Assembly (NCBI GenBank): GCA_029876055.1 | Contig: CM056876.1 | Location: 3,224,001 to 3,288,000 of the forward strand | DNA from: Madurella fahalii | Taxonomy: Eukaryota > Ascomycota > Sordariomycetes > Sordariales | Direction: 5' to 3' | DNA: 64,000 nt | In this document: positions 22,432 to 34,590 of the stretch, in pieces | How the letters are laid out: the number at the start of each line of letters is the position of its first letter | Position numbering within the stretch: the first letter of the stretch is position 1 | Notes under the pieces: model-generated | What the model was told of the DNA's origin: nothing | The model's database searches: none | What the model saw: the letters and a program-made list of their open reading frames with translations, nothing else | Position numbers and translations under genes: made by a program

Positions 22432-24219
22432 ACGTGTCTTATAAGCGAGCGGTACATATAAGGACAACCATTCCGCCATGGATTCCTCCTCAGTCGAATC
22501 CAGGATTATTTTAGCCCTCAAAACTATACAAGATGATCCAAAACTTAGTCTTCGAAAGGCAGCTACGATCTATAACGTACCACCAATGACCCTGTCTGCC
22601 CGACGCGACGGACGGCCTGCACGACGCGATACCCCAGCTAATTCACGAAAACTTACGGATCTAGAGGAGTATACGATTATTCAGTATATAACTGAGCTCT
22701 GTACACGCGCGTTCTCTCCACGGCTTCGTTTTGTGGAAGATATGGCCAACCGACTGCTACGCGAACGTGACGCGCCCCCTGTCGGCAAGCTCTGGGCTCA
22801 CAACTTTGTCAAACGCCAACCAGAACTCCGGACGCGTTTTACACGTAGATACGACTACCAGAGAGCCAAATGCGAAGATCCGAAGATTAATCCCGAGTGG
22901 TTTGCACTTGTATACAATACTAAAGCCAAATACGGTATCCTTGATGAAGATATATACAACTTTGACGAGACCGGGTTCATGATGGATATAATTACTACTA
23001 GTATGTTGTAACTACCTCCGATGGCTATGGGAAAGCCAAAAAAGTCCAGCCTAGTAACCGTGAGTGGGCTACGGTTATCCAAGGCGTGAATGCTCAAGGC
23101 TGGGCTATCCCACCATTTATCCTTTTAAAGGGGAAATATCACCAGGAAAGCTGGTATCGAGATTGTAGTCTTCCAGCTACCTGGTATATCGGAACAACCG
23201 ATAACGGCTGGACTACCAATGAGAAAGGCCTAGATGGATCCGGCACTTCGATCTTCATACAGCATCTTGGACAAAAGGGAAATACCGGCTTTTAATCCTC
23301 GACGGCCACGAGAGCCACCACTCCGACCAATTCGAAATCTATTGCCAGGAGCATAATATCATCACACTTTGTATGCCTCCACACTCCTCGCATCTAGTCC
23401 AACCATTAGATATTGGTTATTTTGGACCATTGAAGAGGGCTTACGGCTACCAAATCGAGGAACTTATGCGTATGCATATCACATATATCACCAAATTGGA
23501 ATTCCTTTGTACGTTCAGAGCAGCGTTTTTTGCTTCTTTTACCGAGAAGAATATCCAAGGAGCCTTTACCGGAGCAGGTCTTATGCCGTACGATCTAGAA
23601 AGGGTCATTTCCAAAATGGATATACGTCTCCGAACCCCAACTCCACCAATCTCGCAGCCAGGTACGGCACTACCTTGGCAATCTCAAATACCACAAAACT
23701 CCCGAGAGGTCACCTCACTGAAAGACCTTATCAAAGGCCGGATATCCAACCACCAAGACAGTTCTCCGACACCTATACTAGCTGCTGTAGACCAACTAGC
23801 CAAAGGTACGATGGCTATGATATACGAAGTGGCCCTTTTACGTATAGAGGTCTCGGCACTACGAAAGGCCAATGAGGAGCTTAGTAAGCGACGGAGAGTT
23901 AAAAAAACACGTATACAGCTTGGAGGGTCTCTTACCGTACAAGAAGCACAGGATCTACTGGATCAAAAGGCTGTAGGTGAGCAGGTAATCCATGAAAGAC
24001 TCCAAAATGGTGGTAGTGCAGAGGGGTCTCGTACGAAGATTCGGTGCTGTAGTCTGTGCGGCAAGCTTGGCCATAATGCACGTACATGTCAGGAGGCTGG
24101 AGAATCGTCTGATCATCTATTTCTGGTTCAGTTATTGTTATTTCCTAGTGGTTGTGTTGTAATTTAGGATAGTTGTGAGTAGATTGGTGGAAAGTGTACC
24201 GCTCGCTTATAAGACACGT
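22432..24219 (+). mobile_element. F2: pogo/Fot-like DNA transposon, moderately preserved
   Basis: 1,788 bp with inverted termini ACGTGTCTTATAAGCGAGCG on both ends and TA duplications at 22,430-22,431 and 24,220-24,221. It splits the gypsy-E reverse transcriptase from its RNase H. Composition is close to normal, so it entered after most of the RIP on its host element, or has been RIPped little. Confidence 0.9.
22478..24167 (+). pseudogene. F2 transposase (DDE superfamily) with frameshifts
   Basis: Starts at ATG 22,478 (MDSSSVESRIILALKTIQ). Domains in order: an N-terminal psq/CENP-B-type helix-turn-helix pair (LRKAATIYNVPPMTLSARR; HNFVKRQPELRTRFTRR), the DDE core with NFDETGF, TDNGWTTN and LILDGHESHHS then MPPHSSHLVQPLD, a C-terminal coiled coil (VALLRIEVSALRKANEELSK), a basic patch and a CCHC knuckle CCSLCGKLGHNARTC. 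It is broken by a 1-bp loss near 23,004 and small deletions near 23,240-23,290, so it is dead in cis. The last reading frame is open from 23,373 to 24,167. Confidence 0.88.
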
Positions 24220-25256
24220 TAGTTAAGGTCTTTTAAAAATAGAGACTGTACCTCAGTAGGACTATATATAATGCACAGGTCTATACCAATTATAAAAACT
24301 ATACCACTTTACTACTACCAAGGTTCTAAATAGAAGATGAATCTATTAGATAGAGTTTCTTGTAGAGTTTAACTTTAAAATTAACTATATTAAAGGAAAG
24401 GAGAATACTTATATAGATATACTAAGTAGACGGCCTAACTGTACTGAAAAATGCTTAAAAGCCTCGTTACTACTACTTCTAGAATAGCTAAACAGATCGC
24501 TATAGCATCCTCTACAACCCTTGGAAGAGTACTATACAACTTTTAAAGCGGAATAGCTAAATAAGGACTACTAGGGTATAGTAAGCGATACTACTAGCTA
24601 ATACGAGTCGCTAGAAAGCAAGACCAAAGGAATTACTTTCGAAGGAAGACGACTCTAGTATAAAGGAGAGGTCTATATCGACCGAAGTTGATAAACCGAA
24701 TTCGTTAAAGGCATTTATAGGTCAAAACTCAGAGGATATATAGGGATAGGAAAAACTACTACCTAGTTACGAAAATATTATAAGTTCCTTGAACTTAGGA
24801 AAATAAATTAAAGAAGTAGTATATAACTGTGACCTCTGTAACCGAAGTAAGGCCATAAGATATAAACCCTGTAGATTTCTAGACCTCTTCTAGTAGCCGA
24901 ACAACTATAGAGCTCGGTAACTATAGATTTCATCACGAAACTACTACCTTCAATAGATATAACTATAACTATAACCTATAATAGCATCCTTATAGTTATA
25001 GATTAATTAAATAGACCTATCTCTTACCCTATAAAGAAGCCTAATCTATAGAGTAACTTGTAAATATTATCTGCTGAAATATTATATTAGTATATAGGTA
25101 GTTAGAGGAGTAGATAACCGACTGAGATATAAAGTTTGTATCGAAGTTCTAGTAAACCCTAACGCAAAGGTTAGGAGCTAAGAGTAAGCTATCTACAACC
25201 TACTACCTATAAAGAGATAGATAGATAGAATAATTTAATTAAATAACTAAGTAGTA

Positions 25257-25926
25257 ACGTATTCTACAAACGAAAGTCAAATACAAGCGAACGTTATACA
25301 AAATCCTACCTACACAACAAAGTCTACCTTTATTCCACTAAAACAGCTGAAAACAACTGAAACTACTCGGAATCATCTTCCTCAGATGTTTCTACAACTA
25401 CTTGATAGGTGCGCGAATTGTGGCCGGGATCACTGTAGTTGCTACAACGCTGTACACACGTCTCAGTCCTCGGTCCCCGACCACTCTTACCCTGCGTTTC
25501 CTCCCTGATCTATATATCTACATCCCTCTGGCGTTGTAAATCCTATATATCCTATATAGCAAGTAATCCTCCTTCCTATAGTCGTTGTTTTTAGCTATCC
25601 GGCACTTGCTAAGCACTTTATTTGTTGTTCGGAGGCTCTAGTTCTCTGCTTTCAATAATACTAACTGGTGTATTATCTTAGACATTCCTTTCACTAGGAG
25701 ATTAACTGCTTTTAAAATCTCTAATAGAGAGCTATTTTGATGCTGGTTAATCCGAGTTTTGATAAGATTGGACTATAAGGAAGCTTCGTTTAGATTGTTT
25801 AGTGTTTTGGAAGCCTAAGTATAGACGGTACCGGGCTGCAAGTTCGGAGGGATTAGCGTTTTTAGACAGATGTCTAGCTAGGATATTACCTTCTTAGGAT
25901 TAAAAGGGACAAGTCTAGTACCTTAT
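25257..25926 (-). mobile_element. F3a: truncated pogo-like transposon
   Basis: Begins with the terminus ACGTATTCTACAAACGAAAG after TA (25,255-25,256). The minus strand carries the C-terminal end of a transposase, including a degraded CCHC knuckle (NYSDPGHNSRTYQ) and an acidic tail. The remainder is missing where F3 starts, and part of the gypsy-E integrase is missing at the same place, so a deletion or recombination accompanied the second insertion. Confidence 0.6.
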
Positions 25927-25928
25927 TA

Positions 25929-27759
25929 ACGTATGTTATCAGCGAGTGGGCCACTTTCTACCACACTATAACAACTATTCGCAATAACAATATAACAATA
26001 CTAGCAACCAACTATAATTACATCAGAAACAGCTGAGTCTGAGGCATCTGCAGCCTCTTAGCAAGTGCGTGCATTTAGCCTTACCGCACACTATACAACA
26101 CCGAACCGTCGTACAATTCCCCCTATACCACTACTACCCGGCTGCGTTTCTTGCACTCCCTCCCACTTATAGCGCTCTGGCCTAGTACATTCTATGCATC
26201 CTGTACAGCGAGTGACTCTCCAAGCTGTACGCACGTTCTTTTAGCTCTCCAGCGCTTGCTTAGTACCTCGTTAGCATTATAGAGCGAAGTATTCTCTAAC
26301 CGAAGGAGGGCCACCTAGTGCATTATAGCCATCGTACCCCTTAGTAAGCTGGTCTATAGCAACTAACATCGAAGTCGGTAAGCTATTTTGATAGTTAATA
26401 ATACAAGTCTTAATAAACATTGACTGCAAGGTCGCTTCTCGAGAGTTATATGGCATCTAGAATACTAAAGGTTGTGCAGTGCTAGGCCGTGAAGTTAGGG
26501 GTATTAGTATATAAAGCTTGACATCCAGCTTGGAAAGCACCCTCTCTAGATTATATAGTACTAGACCATCCCCTATAAAGCTGCCTTGTATATTCTTCTC
26601 TATTATAGAGGCAAAGAAGCCCTCGCAGAAGGCACAGAGGAATTCGAGCTTGCTCACGTAGTTGATATACACGTGCATCAAGTCCTCAACCTGCCGACTA
26701 TATACCTACTTCAGCAGCCCAAAGCAGCTAACATCGAGTAGTTGGAGGAGGTACAAAGAATACGGAGGCATATAGAGCATAATAATATTGTTCTACTAGC
26801 AATAGAGCTTGAATTCAGTCGAGTAGTAGCTCTCGTAGCCGTCGAGGATTAACAACCGGTATTTACCCTTTATCTAGGACACTATATAAACGTCGAAGTA
26901 CTTGATCTAATCGAGGCCTACTATATTCGTAGTCTAGCTATTCTCAGTGGTTGTAATACACTAGTCGGCTAGGAGGTTGCACTCGGTATACTAGTTAGCA
27001 AGGTAGTACTTTACAGCCAAGATAATAGAGAGGGGGATAGTTCAACCAAAGGCATTGACCCCTTAGATAACCGTTACCCATTCGCAGTTACTAGGCTAGG
27101 TCAGCTTTGCCTTACTACAGCCATCCGAGGTCGTAACTACTATACCTACGAAGATAATTATAAACCCTATCTCGTCAAAGTTATAGACATCGTCGTCGAC
27201 AATACCGTACTTAGCCTTGGTATTCTATACAAGTACAAACCACTCGCCAATAACCTTTAGATCCTCGTACTTAGCCTTCTAGTAGTCGTATCTACACGAA
27301 TAACGTATCCGGGGCTCTGGCTGGCGTTTGACAAATCGATATACCCAGAGCTTACTGACAGAGGGCGCGTTGCATTGGCGTAGGAGATAGTTGGCCATAG
27401 CTTCTATACCACTAAGTCTTAGTAGAAGCATCGCCTATAGAACTCAATATATATTGAACAATAGCCTCCTCTTCTAATTGAGTAAGCTTCTTCGAATTAG
27501 GGATTGTATCGCGTCATGCAGTATAGCGATCGCGTCGCCGCGTAAGAGTCGTACGGCCGACGTTATAGATCTTAGCTGCATTTCGTAGGCTTAGATTTTT
27601 GTTGTTTGGAAGAGCTTCAAGGGCTAAGATTACCCTGCTTTCCTTTAACGTAGGAGGCATATTGGGTTGGTGAGAAAATTGGTGTTTAGTGTAGAGGTGG
27701 CGCGTCGCGTTAGAAAGTGGCCCACTCACTGATATGGCCCACTCGCTGATAAGATACGT
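25929..27759 (-). mobile_element. F3: RIP-degraded pogo/Fot-like DNA transposon
   Basis: Termini ACGTATGTTATCAGCGAGTG and (reverse) ACGTATCTTATCAGCGAGTG, with TA at 25,927-25,928 and 27,760-27,761. The minus strand carries a ruined transposase whose first codons survive (MPPTLKESRVILALEAL, NAAKIYNVGRTTLTRRR, 27,660-27,520). The 3' end carries two copies of GGCCCACTC(A/G)CTGATA. Confidence 0.85.
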
Positions 27760-29017
27760 TATACCTATAGAGATAACTAAAGCTACTCCATTCTGTACGA
27801 ACTATAGATACGAAGTAGATCTATAATAAGGACCGAATACTTATAGTTCCGAGCGTAGTAGTTAAGGTAAATAAGATATGTATACTATATACAACTCTAA
27901 AAGAAGAATTAGAGTTTATCTAGCAGTAAATAAAGAAATATTATAATAAAATAGGCTCGAAGGATCTTACCTAGAGAGAGAGAACTTAATCTACCTTATT
28001 TTACAAAATTTATATATAAACCAACTAAATAAGAAATTTAACTTTAAAGGATTAGACTACTAAAGATTGAAGAACAAGTTACAATATCTTACTATAGACT
28101 ATCGCTACTCCTAAATATAAAATTACAAACTAATGTTTTCATATTTCACTTTTAGAGCTAGTATCTAGAGATACTTAGCCGGTAATGCAATTCGATATAG
28201 AAAACGAAGAAGAAAAGTAAGGATATAGAGGAAATCCTCGACTTATACTTTATTGATAGACAATTCGAATATCTAATTAAGCAACTGGATTTCAGATATA
28301 AAGACAATATATAGGAACTAATTAAGAACTTAAATTATCTTAGGAAACTATAAAAGTTCTATTAGAGGAACCTGAATCCCCTGATAGAAAGGATAAGAAG
28401 GCTTTGAACAAACTATCTAAATCGCCTATACTGGCGGCAGTACTATGAGAAGCCCTAAATAGTACCTTAGTAGCCTGCCTTTTAGATTCTTCTACCTCCA
28501 AAAATTATAGAGCCCTTATAATACAGCTTTATATACTCTATCCTCTAACAAATATTTCTATTTCCGAAGACATAGAAGCTTTACTAAAGTCTCCTCTTCT
28601 TATAGTCTAGTTTTTCCTTCTCTAATAAAAAAGAACGGACTATAATATTAGTATCAAGGAGAAAGAAGGAGGGAAGTAATTAATAGGTACCCTAGTTGAT
28701 ACTCTAGACGTTGTAAGATACTCGGTTAATAGTAAGATAGTATCTATACTTTTATAACGAACTAGCGATAAAGTATTCGAGACTGCGTTTATAGTAAGAA
28801 GAATAACCTAGTATAAAGAGTCCTAGAGAGGTAGTGAATTTAGCTAGATAAAGGTGATATTAAGTGCTAGACAAGGTATAGTTTTTCTTATATATATAGT
28901 TAGCTATAACGAAGGTTGAAGGAGAGAAAAGAACCTACTAGAGTTAGAAAATAATTATTAGAAGATAGGTTAAGCTAATAAAGGTCATCGGGATATCGAC
29001 CTTTAAAGGTAGGGTAT

Positions 29018-29419
29018 TGTTATAACTTGATCTATTAGAAGGCGGATAAGTGTGGGTCCTGGGCAGAGGGCCAACTAGTTAAGAAAAAAGTGTCTGCCGC
29101 TCTATACGCTCTGGACAGAGCAGAGTAGAGTAGAGCGCTCTGTGCGCTCTAAGTAGAGTAGATAGAGTAGAGTACTCTATCCGCTCTATATAGAGTAATA
29201 GAGCGACTACAAACGATATCTATAAAAGTTATTCCTTAGGACTTCTAGAGGACTCGAAGAGTTCTCTAGTAAGTAATACAACTCGTTAACTTTACTACTA
29301 TTGAAACATCACTTATACGATTATTATAAACCTTTAGGCTTTACCGAATCTACTATCTTTCGATCAAGATACCTTATAGAATCGTTTTAGACGTTAGGGA
29401 TTACGAAGGATTTGTTATA
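29018..29419 (+). repeat. LTR-E shared between gypsy-E copies 2 and 3
   Basis: Begins TGTTATAACTTGATC and ends GGATTTGTTATA (original CA end probably altered by RIP). It lies downstream of copy 2 pol and directly upstream of a gag reading right, so it can be the 3' LTR of copy 2 and the 5' LTR of copy 3. Tandem elements sharing an LTR usually arise by LTR-LTR recombination. It contains many repeats of the TAGAGTA / CTCTAT type. Confidence 0.7.
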
Positions 29420-29749
29420 TATTACTTACTTTACTTTGATTCTATTATAATTTTTATCAAGGTGTCTCTAAGATACCTAAGCTGAGATCAATCGACAGCT
29501 TAGGAGAGAGTCGAGGCCCTAGCTGGGGCAGTGACAACCCTAATTAAGGAGTTAAAGGCTAAGATAGAGACCTATATACCTTAGATAAAAAGGCCTAGAG
29601 TCTAGAGAAGAGAGCGAAGCTCCTAGAGTAAACTAAGATCTTAAGGGGTTGATCGATACTAAGAATAACGCTAAAATCGAACTTTTAGCTAAATATTCGG
29701 GAATATATAAGGCCTTTACAGAGTTTCTGACCTAGGTCCATATATATTT

Positions 29750-30132
29750 TGTAAGATCTAGAAGATCTTGGAATCTGATTTATAATCACTATATGACTAA
29801 TATATATTCTTACGTAATTATTACGTAAGAAAATTCCATTGGATTCTATAAGATTCCATAGAATTCTAGAGGCTCTACAATGATTATAAATCACAGTGAG
29901 TCATTCAATGAATCATACTATTAGTCATATAAAAGAAAATTCTAGAAGACCAAAGCTAGCTCTATAAATACGGCTATAGCCCACTTGAAGATAGATTTTA
30001 GATTTTTTTTAAAAAAAAACATGCAATTCTGAATAATACAACTATCTTTAACCTACTTCTACTGCTCCTACTACATTACTACCATTTGTCGATTGCTTCG
30101 TTATTCTACCTTTACTTCCGTTCCTCCTTACA
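29750..30132 (+). repeat. LTR-D solo LTR (copia family, 383 bp)
   Basis: Begins TGTAAGATCTAGAAG and ends CCTCCTTACA, with perfect 5-bp duplications TATTT at 29,745-29,749 and 30,133-30,137. Inserted in gypsy-E gag; the internal region was lost by LTR-LTR recombination. Confidence 0.92.
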
Positions 30133-30558
30133 TATTTCGAATACTATCTTAAGAGGTTTATAGATAAAGAGGTGGAGGTTATATTTATAACCTCCTATCT
30201 AGAGGATAAGGTACTATGGTGTTCGAGCTGACTATAACGGACCGGTTAACGTCTAGTATAGCCGATTAGAAAGATTGTATTATAAAGGTTTATACTGACT
30301 ATAATAAATTCGAAGAAGAAATTACTAAGGTTTTTAGAGACTATAAATAAAAAATCTATATTTAGATAAGACTTACCTGATTTAAATAAACTAAGCCTAT
30401 TATAGCCTATACTGCTTAGTTTTAATAGGACTCTCTCTACATAGAAATTAACGATAAAGGACTAGCTAAAGGAGTTAGATAGTTATATTGCTATAGCTAT
30501 TTGGATCGACGATCGGTAATATACCTATAAGTAGTAAAAGACTGGAAAAAAGTCGACA

Positions 30559-30667
30559 TGCCACGGACGTGATATAAGCAAGTGGTACATAGCGTTCAAT
30601 CACGAAGTGATTGAACTGGCTGATCTTTTGGTTCATTGGCAGAGTGGTTACTGCGCGCCCTCTTACA
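30559..30667 (+). repeat. Solo LTR of the TRIM family (109 bp, internally shortened)
   Basis: Starts TGCCACGG and ends CCCTCTTACA, with perfect duplications CGACA at 30,554-30,558 and 30,668-30,672. Matches the 136-bp TRIM LTRs at 62.4 and 62.9 kb except that about 27 bp after the first eight are missing. Confidence 0.88.
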
Positions 30668-33373
30668 CGACAACTATATATAATCCGAATACTCAGAAAC
30701 TAAGATAGTATCCTAGGGCTGTCTCCAGGACCTATATAGGCTCTATAGATATCGGTATAGTATAAGCCAACCCTTCCCGGTGAACAAACATCGGGGGCCG
30801 CTCGCGTAGGCGGCCGGGCATCGCAAAAATCGGAAAGCAGTACCTTTGCGATCTGCTCTTTCGATTCCAAGGGGTTGCAGCACCGCGCAGTTGCTGCGCG
30901 GCCGATTGGTGGCCGAAGAAGTCGATTTCGAGGATTTGAAGTGAGATTTTCGAGCGCCCGAAAATCCCTCACCGCCCCGCCCGACAATCACGACCTGACT
31001 CCAACGACAACAACAAGCTGCAACAAGTTTGCAAGATCAGGGGGATACTGGGTACGAAAACCACCCGACTCTTTCGACGTTCTGAAGAAGAGACAGGGCA
31101 CCCCCGGCCCTGCCCGGTTCTGGGAGCGCGGCTGCTAGGAGTGGCGACGAGAGCCTAGACGCAGCTACGACGAGGATATGGAGCGAAAGCCGAAGTACGA
31201 TTCCAATTGCAAGAGTTGTTAATCGACCGAGGAGACGGAAGGTTACGGGTTCGTTAAGGAGGCAAATCAACGGGCGACCGGTCTTCCTGTGAGGCGCTTC
31301 GCCCTCTTGACAAACAGCATACTACAAGAGGAGGAAATACACCGGTAGATCAGGGTAGGTTAGTGGCAGTACGTAGCCATTAAGAACTATGCCGGCGTGG
31401 TAGTTCTCGCCTGACGGCGCCGCTGTAAGATGCGGTCGGTACTACGGCTTCGACCTCGCGGGGAGACCCTCGTAGTACAACGGGAAGCTGGAACCTGGGG
31501 TTGCGCCTAGGGGAAGGTGGGCCGTAGCGACTATACCTGGACTGGAAGAAGGGAGTTTACAACGGAGGTCTCGATTCGCACTCGAGGCGCAGGCGAAACG
31601 CGGACGATGCTTCCTCAGTGGACCTGTTAGACTGTACGCGCGCGGGTCGCGTCCCGGATATACGGGCATTGTGGTTACGGTACGGGATGAAGCTGCGGAT
31701 AGGTGTGCACCGGTATGGTGCCTCGGCCGGGGATCGAATACGCGGTGTCGCCGCCTTGTCGGAGGAACTTCGCTTCTGAGGAGTAGGGTAGTCGGCTCGA
31801 GAGGACGGACGCGCGTGTCGGTCTTACAAGAGAGAGGGAACTGCAGTGGCGAGGAGTACCCGGCTCGCACCCGGGCCCCGACTGGTTGCGTGGTCGTTGT
31901 AGTGTCGCCTACGAATCGCCAGGCAGTCGTACCTCTTGCGGGGGGCTTAAGGTGCAAACCTTGGGGTCCCGTGCTCCTTATGCACGCCCAACGACAACGA
32001 AAGGCTGTAAGTCGTAAGGAAGCCAGTAGAGAGGCTAGCCTTACCTCTCTGACTAGATACCCCCTCGAGGCAGATCTTCGCTGTATATAGCTTAGGTAGC
32101 ACTTTCGTAGGGATTGCGAATCTAGGGACTTTAAGGCCTTACTCACCGCCCACAACTACACCAACAACCACAACCTCCAGCGTGGAACTGGAAAAAGATG
32201 GACCGACAGAGAGTCCAGGCCGAAGCAGCCTACTGCCTTCGGTATTACGTCTAGACGACAAAGGACCTGCAGGACTGCCCAGCCAAACCCAGACAACCGA
32301 GGGTCTCGATAGAGCCTTTGACAAGCTAATCGGGGAGTTAACAAGGATTGCCGAAGCTCGTACCCCCCGAAGGAAGGCTAATATAGGGTACCAAGCTGCT
32401 TGGTGGTCTCTAGAGGTCCAGAACAAAGTTAAAAAGACTAGACAAGCCGAACGACTAGCAAAGGAGGTGCCAACGGCCTATAACAAGACCCAACTCAACT
32501 GTAGGCTCAAAGACCTCTCGAAAGCTATCAGAAAGGCTAAGACAAAAGCGTGGAGAGATGACCTATAGGGAGCCTCTTACGATACAGCCTTGCTTTAGAA
32601 GCTTGAACGGTGGGCTAGATGCAAAAAGCTTTAAGCCGGCCGAACCCCCTAAACTCCTAACCCTCGAAGACTCGATGGGCCAACCTACCCTATTAACCTA
32701 CCTCTAGAAAGCAATAGCTCTAGCCGACCGCTTCTTTCCTGACCCTCTAGCCGACCTATCAGATATCCAGGACCCTGAGCTGTCCCGGGCGTAGGAGCCG
32801 AAGTTCGAGATTAGCCGGGCTGTTACCCCTAGGGATATAAAGGAGATACTGTCCGAGACCTCGCCCTAGAAAACCCTAGGCAACGACTATCTACCTATAG
32901 ACCTACTTAAGACCTATAGGTAGCTACTCTGTAGGATCTTAGCTTTCCTTGCCTAGAGATGCTTCGAGCTAGGATGGTTCCCCTAGAGATTCAAGGAGGC
33001 AATTGAATAGTACTTCCGAAGGCTGGAAAAAAGCAACCTGACTACTATACTCCCGGAGGTTATAGGCCGATATCTCCACTCTCTATAGTAGGGAAAGTGA
33101 TCAAGGCGGTGATAATTACTGAGACGGCTAAAGCCTACAGTCTACTGCCCGACGAACAAATAGGAAACCGGGAGAACAAGTTTCAATCGAGCTAGTAATC
33201 CGGCTAGTAGTAGCCCAGGTCTGCGAGGCCTAGAGATAACAAGCTGCAGCTTCTTTACTACAGCTGGATCTTATAGGAGCTTTCGACAGGGTCAACTATA
33301 TCCGACTATTAGCTACCCTCCGCGACCTCGGCTTCCTACAGTAGCTAGTCTACTAGATAAAAACCTGGCTTAC

Positions 33374-33733
33374 TGTGAGGATCAAGGATCCAAGGGTATT
33401 AGGACCAGAGTGCCTGGGTACGAGCAGTGCACGCGCAACGTAGGAGCAGAGTGCTCGTTAGGGGTGGGATGGTGGTCTCATTGAACTCTGTCTCTCTCCT
33501 AAGTCCTGTCTTCCACCCCCCTCTTTATGCCCTGCGATGACAACGTCTGGGCTCACTTACCCCGCTCGCTGCCCCGTCATCGACCTTGCTTGTACGCTCC
33601 TTCGACGCTCCTCTGACGCGATATCCTCGCCCTTCTGGCCTAGCGTTGTTGTTGCTTTTGCGACCCCGCCGGCGCTGCGGCTTCGGGGCTTCCGTCCTGC
33701 GCCCACGCCGACCTTACCCAGCCGGTCCTCACA
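33374..33733 (-). repeat. gypsy-B 3' LTR (LTR-B)
   Basis: 360 bp; on the plus strand TGTGAGGATCAAGG ... GCCGGTCCTCACA. The short open frame across it recurs in the other LTR and is not a gene. Confidence 0.95.
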
Positions 33734-33736
33734 GAG

Positions 33737-33749
33737 CCTCCCTCCTTCC
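33737..33749 (-). other. gypsy-B polypurine tract
   Basis: The minus strand reads GGAAGGAGGGAGG three nucleotides before the 3' LTR, the expected place and composition for the plus-strand DNA primer. Confidence 0.7.
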
Positions 33750-34328
33750 GGGCTCCTGCCCTCAGGAGCCATCCGGGCCACGTGCCCTTTCGTAGGTGAT
33801 GCTGTCGACAATCTTGTTTGCGGGCCTTGTGCGTACTAGCTGCGTGGTTGCCTGCCCCGCGTAGCGCTCGAGGTGCTGGATGTTGGGATGCCGCCCATAG
33901 TGCTTTCTCGCGGTCCTCGAGTTGCCGCCGCGTCGTCTCTCCTTCCTTGCCTTCCTCGCCGCGCAGGCACTTGCAGCCGCCGGAGCTTGTTGTTGCGTAG
34001 ACGCTGCGGGTTGTAAGCGCGGAAGTGTCGGGGTCACTGCGTTGTGTGGTGCGGCGATTGTTTGGCTGCGTATTGTTGCCTTCCCTTGGTCTCAACAATA
34101 GTGCACGCGCAGCCTCAATGACTCAGAAGTGGGGAGAGGGGGTTTTTGCTGAGAAAGGGAAGTCAGAGTAGGTAGTGCAAGGTAATTGCGCTCAGGTTGC
34201 GTGGTCGTAGCGGGGAGGCAGCTCTGCCCTTGCTCATCGTAGTCGTCCCGGCTCAACTATCTCGAACTTCCTTTGCACTGATCTTTGGCCTCATTTTTGG
34301 GAAAAGTGGGGCCTCCCCCAGTTCTGGG

Positions 34329-34334
34329 TATAAA
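34329..34334 (+). promoter_or_regulatory. TATA box of the antisense accessory gene
   Basis: GGGTATAAAGAGGGC is followed within 30-40 bp by a long pyrimidine-rich tract (CCTCTCTTTTTCC, 34,362-34,374), a common fungal initiation context. The ATG is about 255 bp downstream, with no earlier ATG obvious in the CT-rich leader. Confidence 0.5.
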
Positions 34335-34590
34335 GAGGGCTTTCCTCCCCCCAGTTCCTTTCCTCTCTTTTTCCTCACGGTCTTGCTCTCGTAGGTTGCG
34401 CCCTTCTTGCTCCCTTACCTCTCCATCCTTCACCCGCACCTTCTGCGCTTCTCTGCCGCTTGTTTCACGCTTCCGTAGTTCGGTCTGCTGACTGCCTGGT
34501 GTGTTGTAGTCGCCGTCCCCGCCCTCGCCGCTCTCGCTCTGCTCTCTCGCTCTGCTCTCTGCGCTCCCCCCCGCCTCTGCTTGGTCCGCC

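Larger units (their letters stand above)
17581..29419 (+). mobile_element. gypsy-E copy 2: RIP-ruined Ty3/gypsy with nested insertions
   Basis: Plus-strand relic starting inside gag next to the copia LTR (17,581), with reverse transcriptase near 21.3-22.4 kb (INYQQLNK, YFTYLDFLTGYTYIRIKEED-like residues), RNase H to integrase at 24.2-25.2 kb (LEYFTTTKVLNRRQMRW, YNCDLCNRSKAIRYKP), the rest of the integrase at 27.8-28.3 kb, and a terminal LTR at 29,018-29,419. Stops are dense and of C-to-T/G-to-A type. Interruptions: a minus-strand gypsy gag relic, LINE3, an LTR-A, F2 and F3/F3a. Nothing in it can be functional. Confidence 0.75.

Noticed and set aside
31442..32155. 237-aa minus-strand open frame in the LINE1 leader
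   Set aside because: Low-complexity Arg/Ser/Pro-rich translation of GC-rich DNA, antisense to the LINE; other frames are nearly as open.
33537..33839. Open frame repeated at 41,263-41,577
   Set aside because: It recurs because it lies in the two copies of the LTR; the downstream parts differ, so it is not a gene.
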